DNA from: Olsenella profusa DSM 13989
GTDB taxonomy: Bacteria > Actinomycetota > Coriobacteriia > Coriobacteriales > Atopobiaceae
DNA length: 64,000 nt
NCBI RefSeq assembly: GCF_030811115.1
Contig: NZ_JAUSQK010000001.1
Location: 186,001 to 250,000 of the forward strand
Reading direction: 5' to 3'
Under the pieces are notes generated by a model. The model worked only from the letters and a program-made list of their open reading frames with translations. It had not been told where the DNA came from and did no database searches. Positions 11,093-21,391 of the stretch are shown one piece after another. Numbering within the stretch: the first letter of the stretch is position 1; each line of letters starts with the position of its first letter. A program made the position numbers and the translations under genes.

Positions 11093-13033
11093 ATGGAACA
11101 GACCCACCAGATGCCCGTCGGCGATGACCTCAAGTATGCACGCCTGCTCTCCCAGCGCTTTCCCAACCGACAGGCCACCATGAGCGAGATCATCAACCTC
11201 AAGGCCATCCTCACGCTGCCCCGTGGCACGGAGACCTTCATGAGTGACATCCATGGCGAATACAAGGCCTTCCGGCACATACTCAACAACTGTTCCGGCA
11301 TCATCCGCGAGCAGGTGCGCATCATCCTCTCCTCGGAGCTGGACGCGCACGAGCAGGCCGAGCTGAGGACGCTCGTGTACTATCCCCGCGAGAAGATCGA
11401 CCGCGTGCGGCAGGAGGGCGGGCTCACGGACGAGTGGTACCTGGAGAACCTCCACCTGCTCGTCCGTCTCGCCCGCTGGATCGCGGGCAAGTACACGCGC
11501 TCCAAGGTGCGCAAGGCCATGCCCCAGGAGTACGCCTACATCATGGACGAGCTCATGCATGCCACGCGCGACGAGGAGCGCGTGCGTCACAGCTACCACC
11601 TGTCCATCCTGCGCTCCGTCGTGGGCACCGGTGCCGCAGACGACCTCATCGAGGCCTTCGCGAACCTCATCAAGCGGCTGGCCGTCGACCGCATGCACGT
11701 GGTGGGTGACATCTTCGACCGTGGCACCCATGCCGACAAGGTCATGCACACCATCTCGCACCTGCCCTCGGTGGACGTGCAGTGGGGCAACCATGACATC
11801 GCCTGGATGGGGGCAGCGGCGGGGTCCACGGCCTGCATCTGCTCGGTCGTGCGCACCTGCGTTCACTACGGGACCCTTGCCACGCTCGAGGTGGGCTACG
11901 GCATCCCCCTGCGCGAGCTCGCCCTCTTCGCCAACGAGGCCTACCGCGCCGACGATGCGCTCGCCCCCATCGAGAAGGCGATCGACGTCATGCTCTTCAA
12001 GGTGGAGGGACAGACCTACCGCCGCCATCCCGACTGGCGCCTGTCGGCTAGGAGGCTCCTTTTAGACAAGATGGACCCGACCCGCGGCACCGTGCGCGTC
12101 GGCGACCGCGAGTGGCCCCTCAGGACCTGCGACTTTCCCACCATCGACCCAAGTGACCCATACCGCCTGAGCGAGGGCGAGCGACGCGTCCTCGATGGCC
12201 TCACGACGGCGTTTCGTGAGTCGGACCGCCTCCACCGCCACGTGGCCTTCCTCTACGAGCAGGGGTCGATCTACCGTGTGTGCGACGGCAACCTGCTCTT
12301 CCATGGGTGCATCCCGCTCGAGCCCGACGGGACCTTCTCCACGGTCATATGCGAGGGCAGGCCCTACCGTGGCAGATCCTACCTGGACTTCTGCGACAGG
12401 GTCGCGCGACGTGCCTGGACGCTCGGCGACCAGGTGGCGCTCGACTGGATGTACTACCTCTGGTGCGGCGCCCACTCGCCGCTCTCCGGCCGTGTGGTCA
12501 AGACGTTCGAGCGCTCCTTCGTGTGCGACGAGCGCGCCTGGGAGGAGCCGCGCGACCCCTACTTCGACCTCAGCGACTCCGCTGGGACCTGCGAGCGCAT
12601 CCTGGCCGAGTTCGGCCTCAAGGGACCCGGCTCCAGCATCGTCAACGGGCACACCCCTGTGCGGGCCTCCGCCGGCGAGAGCCCCATCCGCGCAGGCGGG
12701 CGCAAGCTCATCATCGACGGCGGCTTCTGCAGCGCCTATCACACAAGGACGGGCATCGCCGGATACACGCTGGTATCGGGCTCCCACGCCCTGCGCATCA
12801 AGGCGCACCGCCCCTTCCTGGGCGTGGAGGCGGCGCTCGACGACAACGCGGACATCCTGAGCGACAGCGACGTGATCGACCGCCATGCCCATCAGGTCCT
12901 GGTGGCCGAGACGGACAAGGGCGCGATCATCCGCTCCCGGATTGCCGACCTCGAGGCGCTGACCCATGCCTTCGAACAGGGCACCATCCCCGAGCATGGG
13001 CTGAGCGGCGGCACCTTCGCGGTAGGCCGCTGA
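11093..13033 (+). CDS. fbp: Class III fructose-1,6-bisphosphatase
   Basis: Gluconeogenic phosphatase converting fructose-1,6-bisphosphate to fructose-6-phosphate. The 646-residue length and metallophosphoesterase motifs identify the Firmicutes-type class III enzyme: MSDIHGEYKAF (GDxHG-like), GDIFDRGTHAD and WGNHDIAWMGAAAG, then the C-terminal NGHTPV and DGGFCSAYH metal-site regions. The ATG at 11093 follows a GAGG element. It is monocistronic, divergent from the Cys-rich gene and convergent with the flavodoxin gene. Confidence 0.95.
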   Translation: MEQTHQMPVGDDLKYARLLSQRFPNRQATMSEIINLKAILTLPRGTETFMSDIHGEYKAFRHILNNCSGIIREQVRIILSSELDAHEQAELRTLVYYPREKIDRVRQEGGLTDEWYLENLHLLVRLARWIAGKYTRSKVRKAMPQEYAYIMDELMHATRDEERVRHSYHLSILRSVVGTGAADDLIEAFANLIKRLAVDRMHVVGDIFDRGTHADKVMHTISHLPSVDVQWGNHDIAWMGAAAGSTACICSVVRTCVHYGTLATLEVGYGIPLRELALFANEAYRADDALAPIEKAIDVMLFKVEGQTYRRHPDWRLSARRLLLDKMDPTRGTVRVGDREWPLRTCDFPTIDPSDPYRLSEGERRVLDGLTTAFRESDRLHRHVAFLYEQGSIYRVCDGNLLFHGCIPLEPDGTFSTVICEGRPYRGRSYLDFCDRVARRAWTLGDQVALDWMYYLWCGAHSPLSGRVVKTFERSFVCDERAWEEPRDPYFDLSDSAGTCERILAEFGLKGPGSSIVNGHTPVRASAGESPIRAGGRKLIIDGGFCSAYHTRTGIAGYTLVSGSHALRIKAHRPFLGVEAALDDNADILSDSDVIDRHAHQVLVAETDKGAIIRSRIADLEALTHAFEQGTIPEHGLSGGTFAVGR

Positions 13034-13072
13034 CCTGACGACGCTGAGCCCACGGGATCGCGCGGGCCGAGC

Positions 13073-13296
13073 CTGTGGGTGCCAATCGCTGCGTGTGGGC
13101 GCCCTTCTCCACTCGTGTGGGCGTCGATCGATCCGTGTGGGTGCGAATCGGGCCGTGTGGGTGTCTTTCTCCCGCGGACGGCCCACAAAACGGCAGGTCG
13201 CCAGAAGCCCGTCCGGGAGAAAGACACCCACACGCAGCAAAAGACACCCACATGCAACAGAAAGCACCCACACGGGTGGAGAAAGGTGCCCACACG
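13073..13296. repeat. Nested palindromic array of GTGTGGGYG elements
   Basis: The gap between fbp and the flavodoxin gene holds five direct GTGTGGG units (near 13075, 13093, 13115, 13135, 13155) followed by four in opposite orientation (near 13224, 13244, 13265, 13288). An inner perfect 21-base inverted repeat pairs 13154-13174 with 13214-13234, and an outer 28-base imperfect one (25 matches) pairs 13092-13119 with 13269-13296. The array could fold into a large multi-branched cruciform or RNA. It is too repetitive and symmetrical to be coding, although frames stay open on both strands. Confidence 0.8.
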
Positions 13297-13350
13297 AGAG
13301 CTGCGGGCAAACGGGCCTCGGTAGCTCGGACCCTCAGCCATGCCATGGAG

Positions 13351-13381
13351 GTGGGGCCACTCGCATGGCAAGTGGCCCCAC
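13351..13381. terminator. Bidirectional terminator-like hairpin between fbp and flavodoxin
   Basis: GTGGGGCCACT (13351-13361) pairs perfectly with AGTGGCCCCAC (13371-13381) around a 9-base loop. It lies between the 3' ends of two convergent genes. No U-tract is visible on either side. Confidence 0.45.
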
Positions 13382-13416
13382 AGTCAGCGCGCAGGGTTGG
13401 ACAGGCATGACCGTCC

Positions 13417-13821
13417 TTACTGGGCGAGCGTGGCACCCAGCTCCTTGAGCTGCGTCAGCGCGTCGTCATCAGGCGCGAGGTTGGCGATGACGGTGCCCAC
13501 CACCGTGACGCCCGCCTCCTCCGCAGCCTCCTTCCAGCTGTCCATCCACTCTCCCGTGCCCCAGTCGTAGCTGCCGAAGAGCGCCACGGGCTTCTCGCCG
13601 AGGGCGGGGACGCAATCGTCCCACAGCTCCTCGAAGTCGGGGTCAAGCTCCTCGGAACCCATGGCGGGACAGCCAAAGGCAAAGGCATCGTAGCCTGCCA
13701 CCTGACCGGCATCGAAGTTGTCATACTCGACGGCCTCGGTACCGGCGCCCTCAGCCACGGCATAGGCCATCGTCTCGGTGTTGCCGGTCTGTGAGAAGTA
13801 CACCACCGCTACCTTGCTCAT
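13417..13821 (-). CDS. Flavodoxin
   Basis: A 134-residue FMN-binding electron carrier. The N-terminal phosphate-binding loop is VVYFSQTGNTETM; the later FMN-contacting loops are GCPAMGSEELD and GSYDWGTGEWM. The length fits short-chain clostridial-type flavodoxins. It is downstream of eno on the same strand with a 51-base gap. Flavodoxins can reduce the iron-sulphur cluster of radical-SAM activases, so it is a possible electron donor to CutD (inference only). Confidence 0.93.
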   Translation of the reverse strand: MSKVAVVYFSQTGNTETMAYAVAEGAGTEAVEYDNFDAGQVAGYDAFAFGCPAMGSEELDPDFEELWDDCVPALGEKPVALFGSYDWGTGEWMDSWKEAAEEAGVTVVGTVIANLAPDDDALTQLKELGATLAQ

Positions 13822-13872
13822 ATCGTCTCTCCCTAGAAGCTCGGTTCTCCTGTCAGATGGGGGCGAACGCGG

Positions 13873-15502
<1,630 letters not shown>

Positions 15503-15982
15503 CTAGGCCCCCTGACGTTGGCGGGCCTTCGCCTCCTCCAGCGATATGACAGGGATGTCTTCCTCCAGATATGCCCTCAGCTCGGGGATGCCCTCGCCCG
15601 TCGCGTTGTCCACCAGAAAAATTCGCTCGCAGCAGCAGCTCTCGAGCCACTGGCGCACCATGGGCACGTTCGCATTGGGTGCGTTGATCTTGGTGATGAT
15701 GCCGATGAGCGGACGGTTGAGAAACGCGTTGCAGTTGGGCGCGAAGACCGTGAACGGTTCGTTTGCAGCAATGAGAATGGCCACGACATCGGACTCGAAC
15801 GAGAAGCAGGCCAAGCCCACACCCACCTGCTTGGACTCCGAATACTCACCAGGTGTGTCGATAGTGTCGCCATGGGCATAGGTATACTGCGTCTTGTGAT
15901 AGTGCAGCTCCTCGCCACGCAAGGCCTGGATGAGGGACGTCTTTCCCGCCTCGCTACGTCCCATCAGGAACAGTCGCTTCAT
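15503..15982 (-). CDS. EutP/PduV-family small GTPase of the microcompartment operon
   Basis: A 159-residue Ras-like GTPase homologue of EutP/PduV. G1 is GRSEAGKTS, the switch region contains TIDTPGEY (DTPG, G3), and ITKIN (TKxD-like, G4, with Asn at the fourth position) follows. Family members are found in ethanolamine, propanediol and choline microcompartment operons; a role in locating compartments or acetate-kinase-like activity has been proposed for some. It is the last gene of the operon, 8 bases after the second EutS-like gene. Confidence 0.88.
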   Translation of the reverse strand: MKRLFLMGRSEAGKTSLIQALRGEELHYHKTQYTYAHGDTIDTPGEYSESKQVGVGLACFSFESDVVAILIAANEPFTVFAPNCNAFLNRPLIGIITKINAPNANVPMVRQWLESCCCERIFLVDNATGEGIPELRAYLEEDIPVISLEEAKARQRQGA

Positions 15983-15989
15983 CTCGTAC

Positions 15990-16421
15990 CTACCGGTATG
16001 TCATCTGGCATACGTGAAAATCGAGTTCATGACCAAAGTAGCTAAGAATCTCGTGTTGGGCGCTCTCGATCTCTGTGATGGCACCACATAGGATGAGCGA
16101 GCCATTGAAACGATCCATGAAGCCCAGGTCCACCGAGCCGTGCTTCATGGCAATATCGGCGGCAATCACGACGGCCTCCCATGGTGTGAAGCGCATGAAG
16201 CCAAGCGCCTCACCCGTATGGTCCTCGCCTTCGTGCGTGCCGATATCCAGATCCAAGGTCTCGCATACGCGGCGACGGGAGGTTCCCATTATGTGTGCAA
16301 GGTCGATCTCGCGCCCGGGCACGCGTATACGTGTGATGCGGATCTCGCCATTCTCCCCGCGGGGCGGCTCACCGTGGAAGAACTCCTCGAAGACCTGTTC
16401 CCTTGTGATTCGTTCCCTCAT
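15990..16421 (-). CDS. EutS/PduU-like BMC shell protein (copy 2)
   Basis: A circularly permuted BMC-domain hexamer protein of 143 residues. Family landmarks: PGREIDLAHIMG near the start of the core, FTPWEAVVIAADIAMKHG and VDLGFMDRFNGSLILCG, then a C-terminal strand ending CQMTYR, as in EutS. Compared with EutS (about 111 residues) it has a charged N-terminal extension of about 25 residues. It lies 9 bases after the other EutS-like gene. Confidence 0.9.
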   Translation of the reverse strand: MRERITREQVFEEFFHGEPPRGENGEIRITRIRVPGREIDLAHIMGTSRRRVCETLDLDIGTHEGEDHTGEALGFMRFTPWEAVVIAADIAMKHGSVDLGFMDRFNGSLILCGAITEIESAQHEILSYFGHELDFHVCQMTYR

Positions 16422-16430
16422 TCAGCTCAC

Positions 16431-16793
16431 CTAGCGCTTCGTGACCTTGCAGGTAACGTAGCCCAAGGTGTCATGGAAGAACTCGACTACCTGGGTGATG
16501 GCGGTAGTGACGTCTGCGATCTCGCCACTGATAATCATGGTACCGGTAAAGCGGTCAGCGAAACCTAGATACACGTCCGCACTCTTGATTGCAATGTCAG
16601 ATGCAATGACGGCAGACTCCGGTGGCGTGATGTTCATGATGCCCAGGGCGCTGGAACCGTAGTCAACCGATGGATTGAGGCCGAGCTTGGTGTAGATGAT
16701 GGGCTCGGGACCACCGATAACGTGGGCAAGGGTAATCTCCTTGCCCGAAACGGTCTCTTGGACCACACGAATCTGATCTTGTTCGTTGCTCAC
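16431..16793 (-). CDS. EutS/PduU-like BMC shell protein (copy 1)
   Basis: A second permuted BMC protein, 120 residues from a GTG start at 16793 preceded by a G-rich element; the longer upstream frame has no family similarity. Landmarks: SGKEITLAHVIGG, ITPPESAVIASDIAIKSADV, YLGFADRFTGTMIISG and the C-terminal VTCKVTKR. Together with copy 2 it would form PduU/EutS-type facets with beta-barrel-capped pores. It follows the alcohol dehydrogenase gene after a 124-base gap, one of the largest in the operon. Confidence 0.9.
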   Translation of the reverse strand: MSNEQDQIRVVQETVSGKEITLAHVIGGPEPIIYTKLGLNPSVDYGSSALGIMNITPPESAVIASDIAIKSADVYLGFADRFTGTMIISGEIADVTTAITQVVEFFHDTLGYVTCKVTKR

Positions 16794-16917
16794 GTTCGTC
16801 TGCCCCCATGCGCTGAGACGATCTGGACCCCACCCTATGTGTAGGTGCTTACATCCTGTGAAAGTCAAGCCACGGCTTGGCAGATAGTTGCCCTGCGCCG
16901 CCGAAGCGCGTATTCAA

Positions 16918-18033
16918 TCACGAGAGATGCCTCTTCTTTGCCTGGCCTCGATACGCATCACGATAGATGTTGATAAGATCCTGCTTTGAGACTGGGCGCG
17001 GGTTGGTGGGAGTGCAACGATCGTGGGCCGCAGTCTCTGCCATCTCGCCCACAGACCGCTCGAAGTCAGAGGAGTCAATCTTGCCCAGGTCGGCCAGGCA
17101 GTTCTCGATATCCAGCTCATGACGCAGATCGATGACTCTCTGCAGCAGCTCGTCGGCATCCGCCATACCCAACTCGCACGCCAGCCGCTCATAGGGCTCG
17201 CGGTAGCGATCCTCTGCCATATGGAAACGCATGACATAAGGCAGCAGGATGGCATTGAGGCGACCGTGGGCGATGTGGAAGCGTCCGCCCAGAGCGTGAG
17301 CGAGACTGTGGTTGATGCCCAGACCCGCATTGGTGAAGGCGATGCCCGCCACGCAGGAGGCCTCGGCCATACGGCCGCGCGCCCTCATGGCGTCACCGTC
17401 GTGAAAGACCACCGGCAGGTCCTCGAACACGATGCGCAGGGCCTTGGCCGCAAGCGCATCGGAAAAGCTGCTGGCCTTGTTGCTCACATAGGCCTCGAGG
17501 GCGTGCGTGAGGACATCCAGGCCGGTGTCTGCGGTAATGACGGGCGGGACGGAGCGGGTGAAGCTCGCGTCCAACAGGGCCCCGTCAGGGGCAAGGGCAT
17601 CGTCAATCAAGGCAACCTTGGCCATCCCACGGGTGATGACGGCAAAGTTGGTGACCTCGGAGCCCGTTCCCGCCGTGGTGGGAACGGCCAGGAAATACGG
17701 TCGTCCTATGCCTTTCTGACCTGCGAAGTACAGGATGGCCTTGGTGGCGTCTATGCAGGAGCCGCCACCAAAGGCGATGACGAGATCGGGCTTTGCCTGC
17801 ATGATCATCTCGACGCCCACATCCACCAGCTCCTGGCTGGGATCGGGCTGGACGTTGGAGTATACGCTCACGTGCACACCAGTGGGAAGGTACTGGGTCA
17901 TCTTGTTGACCATGCCGGACTCCTGCAGGAAGCCGTCCGTTACGACGACGACGTTTGAGTACGTCAAGGAGCCAAGGTGCTCCACAGCCTGGGATCCGAA
18001 GAAAAGCTTCGTCTTGAGGTAGAACTCGTTCAT
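16918..18033 (-). CDS. Iron-dependent alcohol dehydrogenase of the microcompartment (EutG/PduQ type)
   Basis: Reduces acetaldehyde to ethanol while regenerating NAD+ inside the shell. The 371 residues carry the group III ADH features: NAD site AFGGGSCIDATKAI, TTAGTGSEVT, and iron ligands in GINHSLAHALGGRFHIAHG. Length matches PduQ/EutG. The ATG follows GGAG and sits 3 bases after the MerR gene stop. Its placement after CutC, ALDH and PduL completes the expected fermentative choline pathway. Confidence 0.93.
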   Translation of the reverse strand: MNEFYLKTKLFFGSQAVEHLGSLTYSNVVVVTDGFLQESGMVNKMTQYLPTGVHVSVYSNVQPDPSQELVDVGVEMIMQAKPDLVIAFGGGSCIDATKAILYFAGQKGIGRPYFLAVPTTAGTGSEVTNFAVITRGMAKVALIDDALAPDGALLDASFTRSVPPVITADTGLDVLTHALEAYVSNKASSFSDALAAKALRIVFEDLPVVFHDGDAMRARGRMAEASCVAGIAFTNAGLGINHSLAHALGGRFHIAHGRLNAILLPYVMRFHMAEDRYREPYERLACELGMADADELLQRVIDLRHELDIENCLADLGKIDSSDFERSVGEMAETAAHDRCTPTNPRPVSKQDLINIYRDAYRGQAKKRHLS

Positions 18034-18036
18034 CTC

Positions 18037-18900
18037 TTACTCCGTTTCTGCTTGCACGAGGATCTCGGTTACGAAGAGGTCGGTATTGTAAGTTGTCCAA
18101 TAGTCCAGGACAAAGCGTTCCATGGCAGACCCGACGACCTTGTATCCGTTCTGCTCAGCAAAGTCGATCACACGCTGGTACGCGACGGCCATGTGTTCGA
18201 ACATGCCAACGTGATACGTCGACAGGTAGATGCCCTCAGGTAGGATTTGACCGTTTTCGGGCGAGATGGGGCGCACCGGCTTCTGAAGCAGCTGCACGTC
18301 GCACTCTCTGCCTTCCGACGCCGCGAGCATGGCGTCCTCGACTCCATCGAAGCCCAGGATGACAGGACCACAGATGGCATTTCCGACCCTTTGCACATAC
18401 GAGGCGAAGTCAAGGCTGACGATGGCCTCCGCAAAGCTGCCGCAGAAGCGTGAGGGTAGGCACAGCAGCTCACGGCTAGGTAGGTACCTCACGCTCACCG
18501 CAGTCGGACGGACCCTGAGGATCATATTTGCCTCGTTGACAAGCTCGCTCCACTCAACGATGGCCTGCCTTCGCTCGTCGAGCCGACGGGCCTCCACATC
18601 GCATTCGGTCAGATGCTTGGACAGCAGGCTCTTGGCCTCTTCCAGACTAGAGTGCTGAAGCATCGACGCTATTTCCTCAAGAGAGAACCCCATCATCTTG
18701 AGGTAGTTGATGACGGGAATCTTGAGCATGGTCCGTAGGCTGTAGAAGCGATAGCCGTTATCGCCCACCACATCAGGCTCCATGAGACCCAGCTCGTCGT
18801 AATGCCTCAGGGTGCGCTGGGAGATGCCGCCGATTCGGCTGACCTCGCCTATTCGGTAGAGGTTGTCGCATTCGCATGCGTAGCGCTCCTTGCAATGCAT
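18037..18900 (-). CDS. MerR-family regulator with GyrI-like effector domain
   Basis: A 287-residue regulator. The N-terminal MerR DNA-binding domain is clear (RIGEVSRIGGISQRTLRHYD, then a wing ending NGYRFYS), followed by a long dimerisation helix (about 80-125) and a C-terminal GyrI/BmrR-like ligand domain (ILPEGIYLSTYHVG ... YQRVIDFAEQNGYKV). A preceding Cys-containing tail (ERYACECDN) is unusual. The ATG at 18900 has a near-perfect GGAGGTGA and lies within the 3' end of the DUF4125 gene. It may control the cut operon or just its own cassette. Confidence 0.9.
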   Translation of the reverse strand: MHCKERYACECDNLYRIGEVSRIGGISQRTLRHYDELGLMEPDVVGDNGYRFYSLRTMLKIPVINYLKMMGFSLEEIASMLQHSSLEEAKSLLSKHLTECDVEARRLDERRQAIVEWSELVNEANMILRVRPTAVSVRYLPSRELLCLPSRFCGSFAEAIVSLDFASYVQRVGNAICGPVILGFDGVEDAMLAASEGRECDVQLLQKPVRPISPENGQILPEGIYLSTYHVGMFEHMAVAYQRVIDFAEQNGYKVVGSAMERFVLDYWTTYNTDLFVTEILVQAETE

Positions 18901-19628
18901 GCGCTCACCTCCGTTGCATCAATGAGCCGGGACGCAAGGACATAGCTCAGCGCAATGGGGTTCTCACGAGGCAGCTGACGGCCCAGTGCGTCGCGTAACC
19001 TATAGATAGTGCCAAGCGAATACCCCTCGACCTCTGCAAGGAAGTAGTCCATAGCCGACACGGTCCTGGCATTCGACCGGTCGGGGCGCGCATGAAGATG
19101 AGACTGTGGCAGCTCGCGCGCGGCGTCATCAAGCGCAGGTGAGAGGAGCGCACGGATCTGGGCAAGCGCTGCCTTCCGCACAGGTGAGGGAATGGGCAGC
19201 TTCCGCGCCCAGGTGGTGCGGTAGATCTCCGGGTCAGTCACACGCATCATGCGTGCGTACTTCTCTGCAATGAGGTTTCTACCCTCGTCATCCGCGCGCT
19301 TGAGCTCACTCAGCACAGGATGCACCAGCTCATGTGGGAAGGCCAGATACTGTGCGCTGCGATACGCGAAAAACTGCCTGAGGTCATCTTGGCAGCTCGC
19401 GCGACCATTCATACCTAGGACCGAATCGAACTGCTTCCACTCCAAGGCGACCAGATGGCAGAGGTCCTCCCTGGATGCCTGGCCCAGACCTTCCTCGTCG
19501 AGAACCATCACGACCCCCGGAAGGGAGAAGAGCCTCTCCATATCGATCTGACGCTCGGAGCGAGAGAAGCCGGTCCCGAAGGCCGTGCATGCATCACGAG
19601 AATCGGCATGGATCGAATCACAAATCAT
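18849..19628 (-). CDS. DUF4125-family protein
   Basis: I recognise this 259-residue protein as DUF4125-like from WKQFDSVLGMNGRASCQDD and AEKYARMMRVTDPEIY. It looks soluble and mainly helical, with no known catalytic motif. The ATG at 19628 overlaps the DUF4037 stop; an internal Met at 19541 is an alternative start. The C-terminal 18 residues overlap the MerR gene and are Ala/Thr/Ser-rich. DUF4125 and DUF4037 genes tend to be neighbours in gut bacteria. Function unknown. Confidence 0.75.
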   Translation of the reverse strand: MICDSIHADSRDACTAFGTGFSRSERQIDMERLFSLPGVVMVLDEEGLGQASREDLCHLVALEWKQFDSVLGMNGRASCQDDLRQFFAYRSAQYLAFPHELVHPVLSELKRADDEGRNLIAEKYARMMRVTDPEIYRTTWARKLPIPSPVRKAALAQIRALLSPALDDAARELPQSHLHARPDRSNARTVSAMDYFLAEVEGYSLGTIYRLRDALGRQLPRENPIALSYVLASRLIDATEVSACIARSATHANATTSTE

Positions 19629-20550
19629 TTGAGAATGCCCCCTCGTTCAGTGGACGCTCACGCAGATAGTCGTTGGGAATTCCCTGCCAGATGGACAACG
19701 CCGCATCCAGGAGGAAGTTGGAGTCCCCTGTGGCCCAGCCCAGTGCAAGCACACAGCGAAGCACGATGCCGCAGAGGCTCTCGACATCCGCCTGCGAGAC
19801 CCGGCTCACAGGAGCCATGGCGATCTTTCGCACCAGCTCACAGATGGGCGCGGGGACGTACGCACGCTCAGACAGCGAGCGGAAGGACCACTTGTAGAAG
19901 GGCATATAGCTACCGGACAGTAGGTGGAGTGCCGCCATTGCCGCACACAGGAACTCGGAACGAGCCACATTTGCCGCCACTACCTCATGACGGGCGAGAC
20001 AGCGTTGGAGGTTGTACTGACCAGACTGCGCCATGATTGACATGTTTGCGGCAACCTTCTTGCGGATGACGGACTCAGGATAGAAGTCCTCGTACACACT
20101 GCGAATCTGGGAGAACTGGTTGCTCATGTCCTTGAAGACGGCACCTCCCGTGACGATGGCCAGAAGCTGCTCTGGAATCCTCAGCCACTCCACAACGCTT
20201 TGGGGGGCGCGGTCAAGCCCCGTGAAGTTGCGGTAGAAGGCCTCGGTCTGGAAGACGCCAACGCGCTGGCCAGCAAGAGGCATTTCCGTGCGACGATAAC
20301 CCAAGAACTCTCGCGGAAGGGACGCATAGCGATGGGAGAGCTCCTCCCCACATTCGTCCCAAAGGTCATGGGGGACCCAAACGCAGAATCCAGGGCCAAA
20401 GTCGTGGTCCTGGGACAGCTCGTCATCAAAGCCCAGACACTCCGAGCCCGGACCCACAAGGCCAAAGGCAAGCCGAGACTCGACGGAGTATGAAAGCCCA
20501 GACACGAGGACTGACCCGTACTCGCCATAGAACTTGGCTGCAAGCTCCAT
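19618..20550 (-). CDS. DUF4037 protein with nucleotidyltransferase-like motif
   Basis: A 310-residue protein from the ATG at 20550. The N-terminal part has a Pol-beta-type nucleotidyltransferase pattern: GLVGPGSECLGFDDE followed by SQDHDFGPGF, where Asp48 and Asp50 fit the metal-binding DxD. The rest is helical and resembles the DUF4037 C-terminal region. The substrate is unknown; nucleotidylation of a small molecule or protein is an inference from the fold. It sits between the TPR and DUF4125 genes with start-stop proximity, indicating co-translation. Confidence 0.75.
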   Translation of the reverse strand: MELAAKFYGEYGSVLVSGLSYSVESRLAFGLVGPGSECLGFDDELSQDHDFGPGFCVWVPHDLWDECGEELSHRYASLPREFLGYRRTEMPLAGQRVGVFQTEAFYRNFTGLDRAPQSVVEWLRIPEQLLAIVTGGAVFKDMSNQFSQIRSVYEDFYPESVIRKKVAANMSIMAQSGQYNLQRCLARHEVVAANVARSEFLCAAMAALHLLSGSYMPFYKWSFRSLSERAYVPAPICELVRKIAMAPVSRVSQADVESLCGIVLRCVLALGWATGDSNFLLDAALSIWQGIPNDYLRERPLNEGAFSNDL

Positions 20551-20560
20551 GCCCTTCACG

Positions 20561-21391
20561 TCATGCCTCCCCTTCCGAGCGTTCGCACAGGCCCCCAGAA
20601 GCGAGGATGTACATGTCTCGCGCCTTCTCCTCCAGAAGCCGTGCATACGGGACGTCTCCCAGCTTTTCGCGAAGGACCTTTGCGGCCATACGGTAGAACT
20701 CCCCCGCCCGAACGTAGTCACCCCTCAAGTAGGCAATGCGAGCTGCCGTGGCCAGGGCGTGGGGGCGATGGACGTCACGGCCGGCATTGAGCGTCTCATA
20801 TATCACGAGAGCGCCAACGATGACCTCGGCCGCCTCCTCGACCCTCCCCTCGTCCATGAGAACCTGGGCCAGGTTGATGGCGTTCGTCGCACGCACGCCA
20901 TCGGATCCGGGGACCGTCTCCAGAAGCCGTCCCGCCCGCCTGAGATCAGAGTGTGCCTCTGCAAATCGATTCATGCCGCGCAGTGCGCTGCTACGGTTGT
21001 TGCAGATCGCGCTCATCTCATATTGGTGACCATCCTCGTCTCCCAGCAGCGCCTCCGTGGCATCGAAGGTGTCAACGGCGGCGGCAAAGCGGCCCCGAGC
21101 CACATAGACGTCGCCCAGGTTGACGAGCGCCCGCGCACGGTCCTCTGCGCCGACATCCATCGATTCGAGCAGACGCACAACCGTGTCGTAGAGCCATTCC
21201 GCTTCCGCAAGGTCGCCACGTAGGCGCAGGACGCTTCCCAGTTCATTGGCTGAGGCCACCTCCGCGGGCTTGTCACCGGCGAGTCGGGCGCGTCGGAGTA
21301 CCTTCCGAAGGAAGCCTTCGACGTCTGAACCCGACTCGCCATAGAGTCGATCGAGCTCCGTATAGAAGTCCGAGAGCCCCACGCAAGTCAC
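20561..21391 (-). CDS. Tetratricopeptide repeat protein
   Basis: A 276-residue all-helical protein with about five or six TPR-like units: ELGSVLRLRGDLAEAEWLYD, ALVNLGDVYVARGRFAAAVD, NNRSSALRGMNRFAEAHSDL, and INLAQVLMDEGRVEEAAEVI show the alternating small/hydrophobic pattern. No enzymatic motif. The GTG start at 21391 shares a base with the TAG stop of the aldehyde dehydrogenase gene, so it is coupled to the microcompartment genes. TPR proteins generally mediate protein interactions; the partner may be DUF4037 or a shell or enzyme component (inference). Confidence 0.85.
   Translation of the reverse strand: MTCVGLSDFYTELDRLYGESGSDVEGFLRKVLRRARLAGDKPAEVASANELGSVLRLRGDLAEAEWLYDTVVRLLESMDVGAEDRARALVNLGDVYVARGRFAAAVDTFDATEALLGDEDGHQYEMSAICNNRSSALRGMNRFAEAHSDLRRAGRLLETVPGSDGVRATNAINLAQVLMDEGRVEEAAEVIVGALVIYETLNAGRDVHRPHALATAARIAYLRGDYVRAGEFYRMAAKVLREKLGDVPYARLLEEKARDMYILASGGLCERSEGEA

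Noticed and set aside
13073-13296. CRISPR array
   Set aside because: Units are about 9-10 bases, unevenly spaced and switch orientation; no cas genes nearby.
13075-13436. Open frames on both strands through the GTGTGGG array
   Set aside because: They arise from a stop-poor repeat; codon pattern follows the repeat, not a protein.
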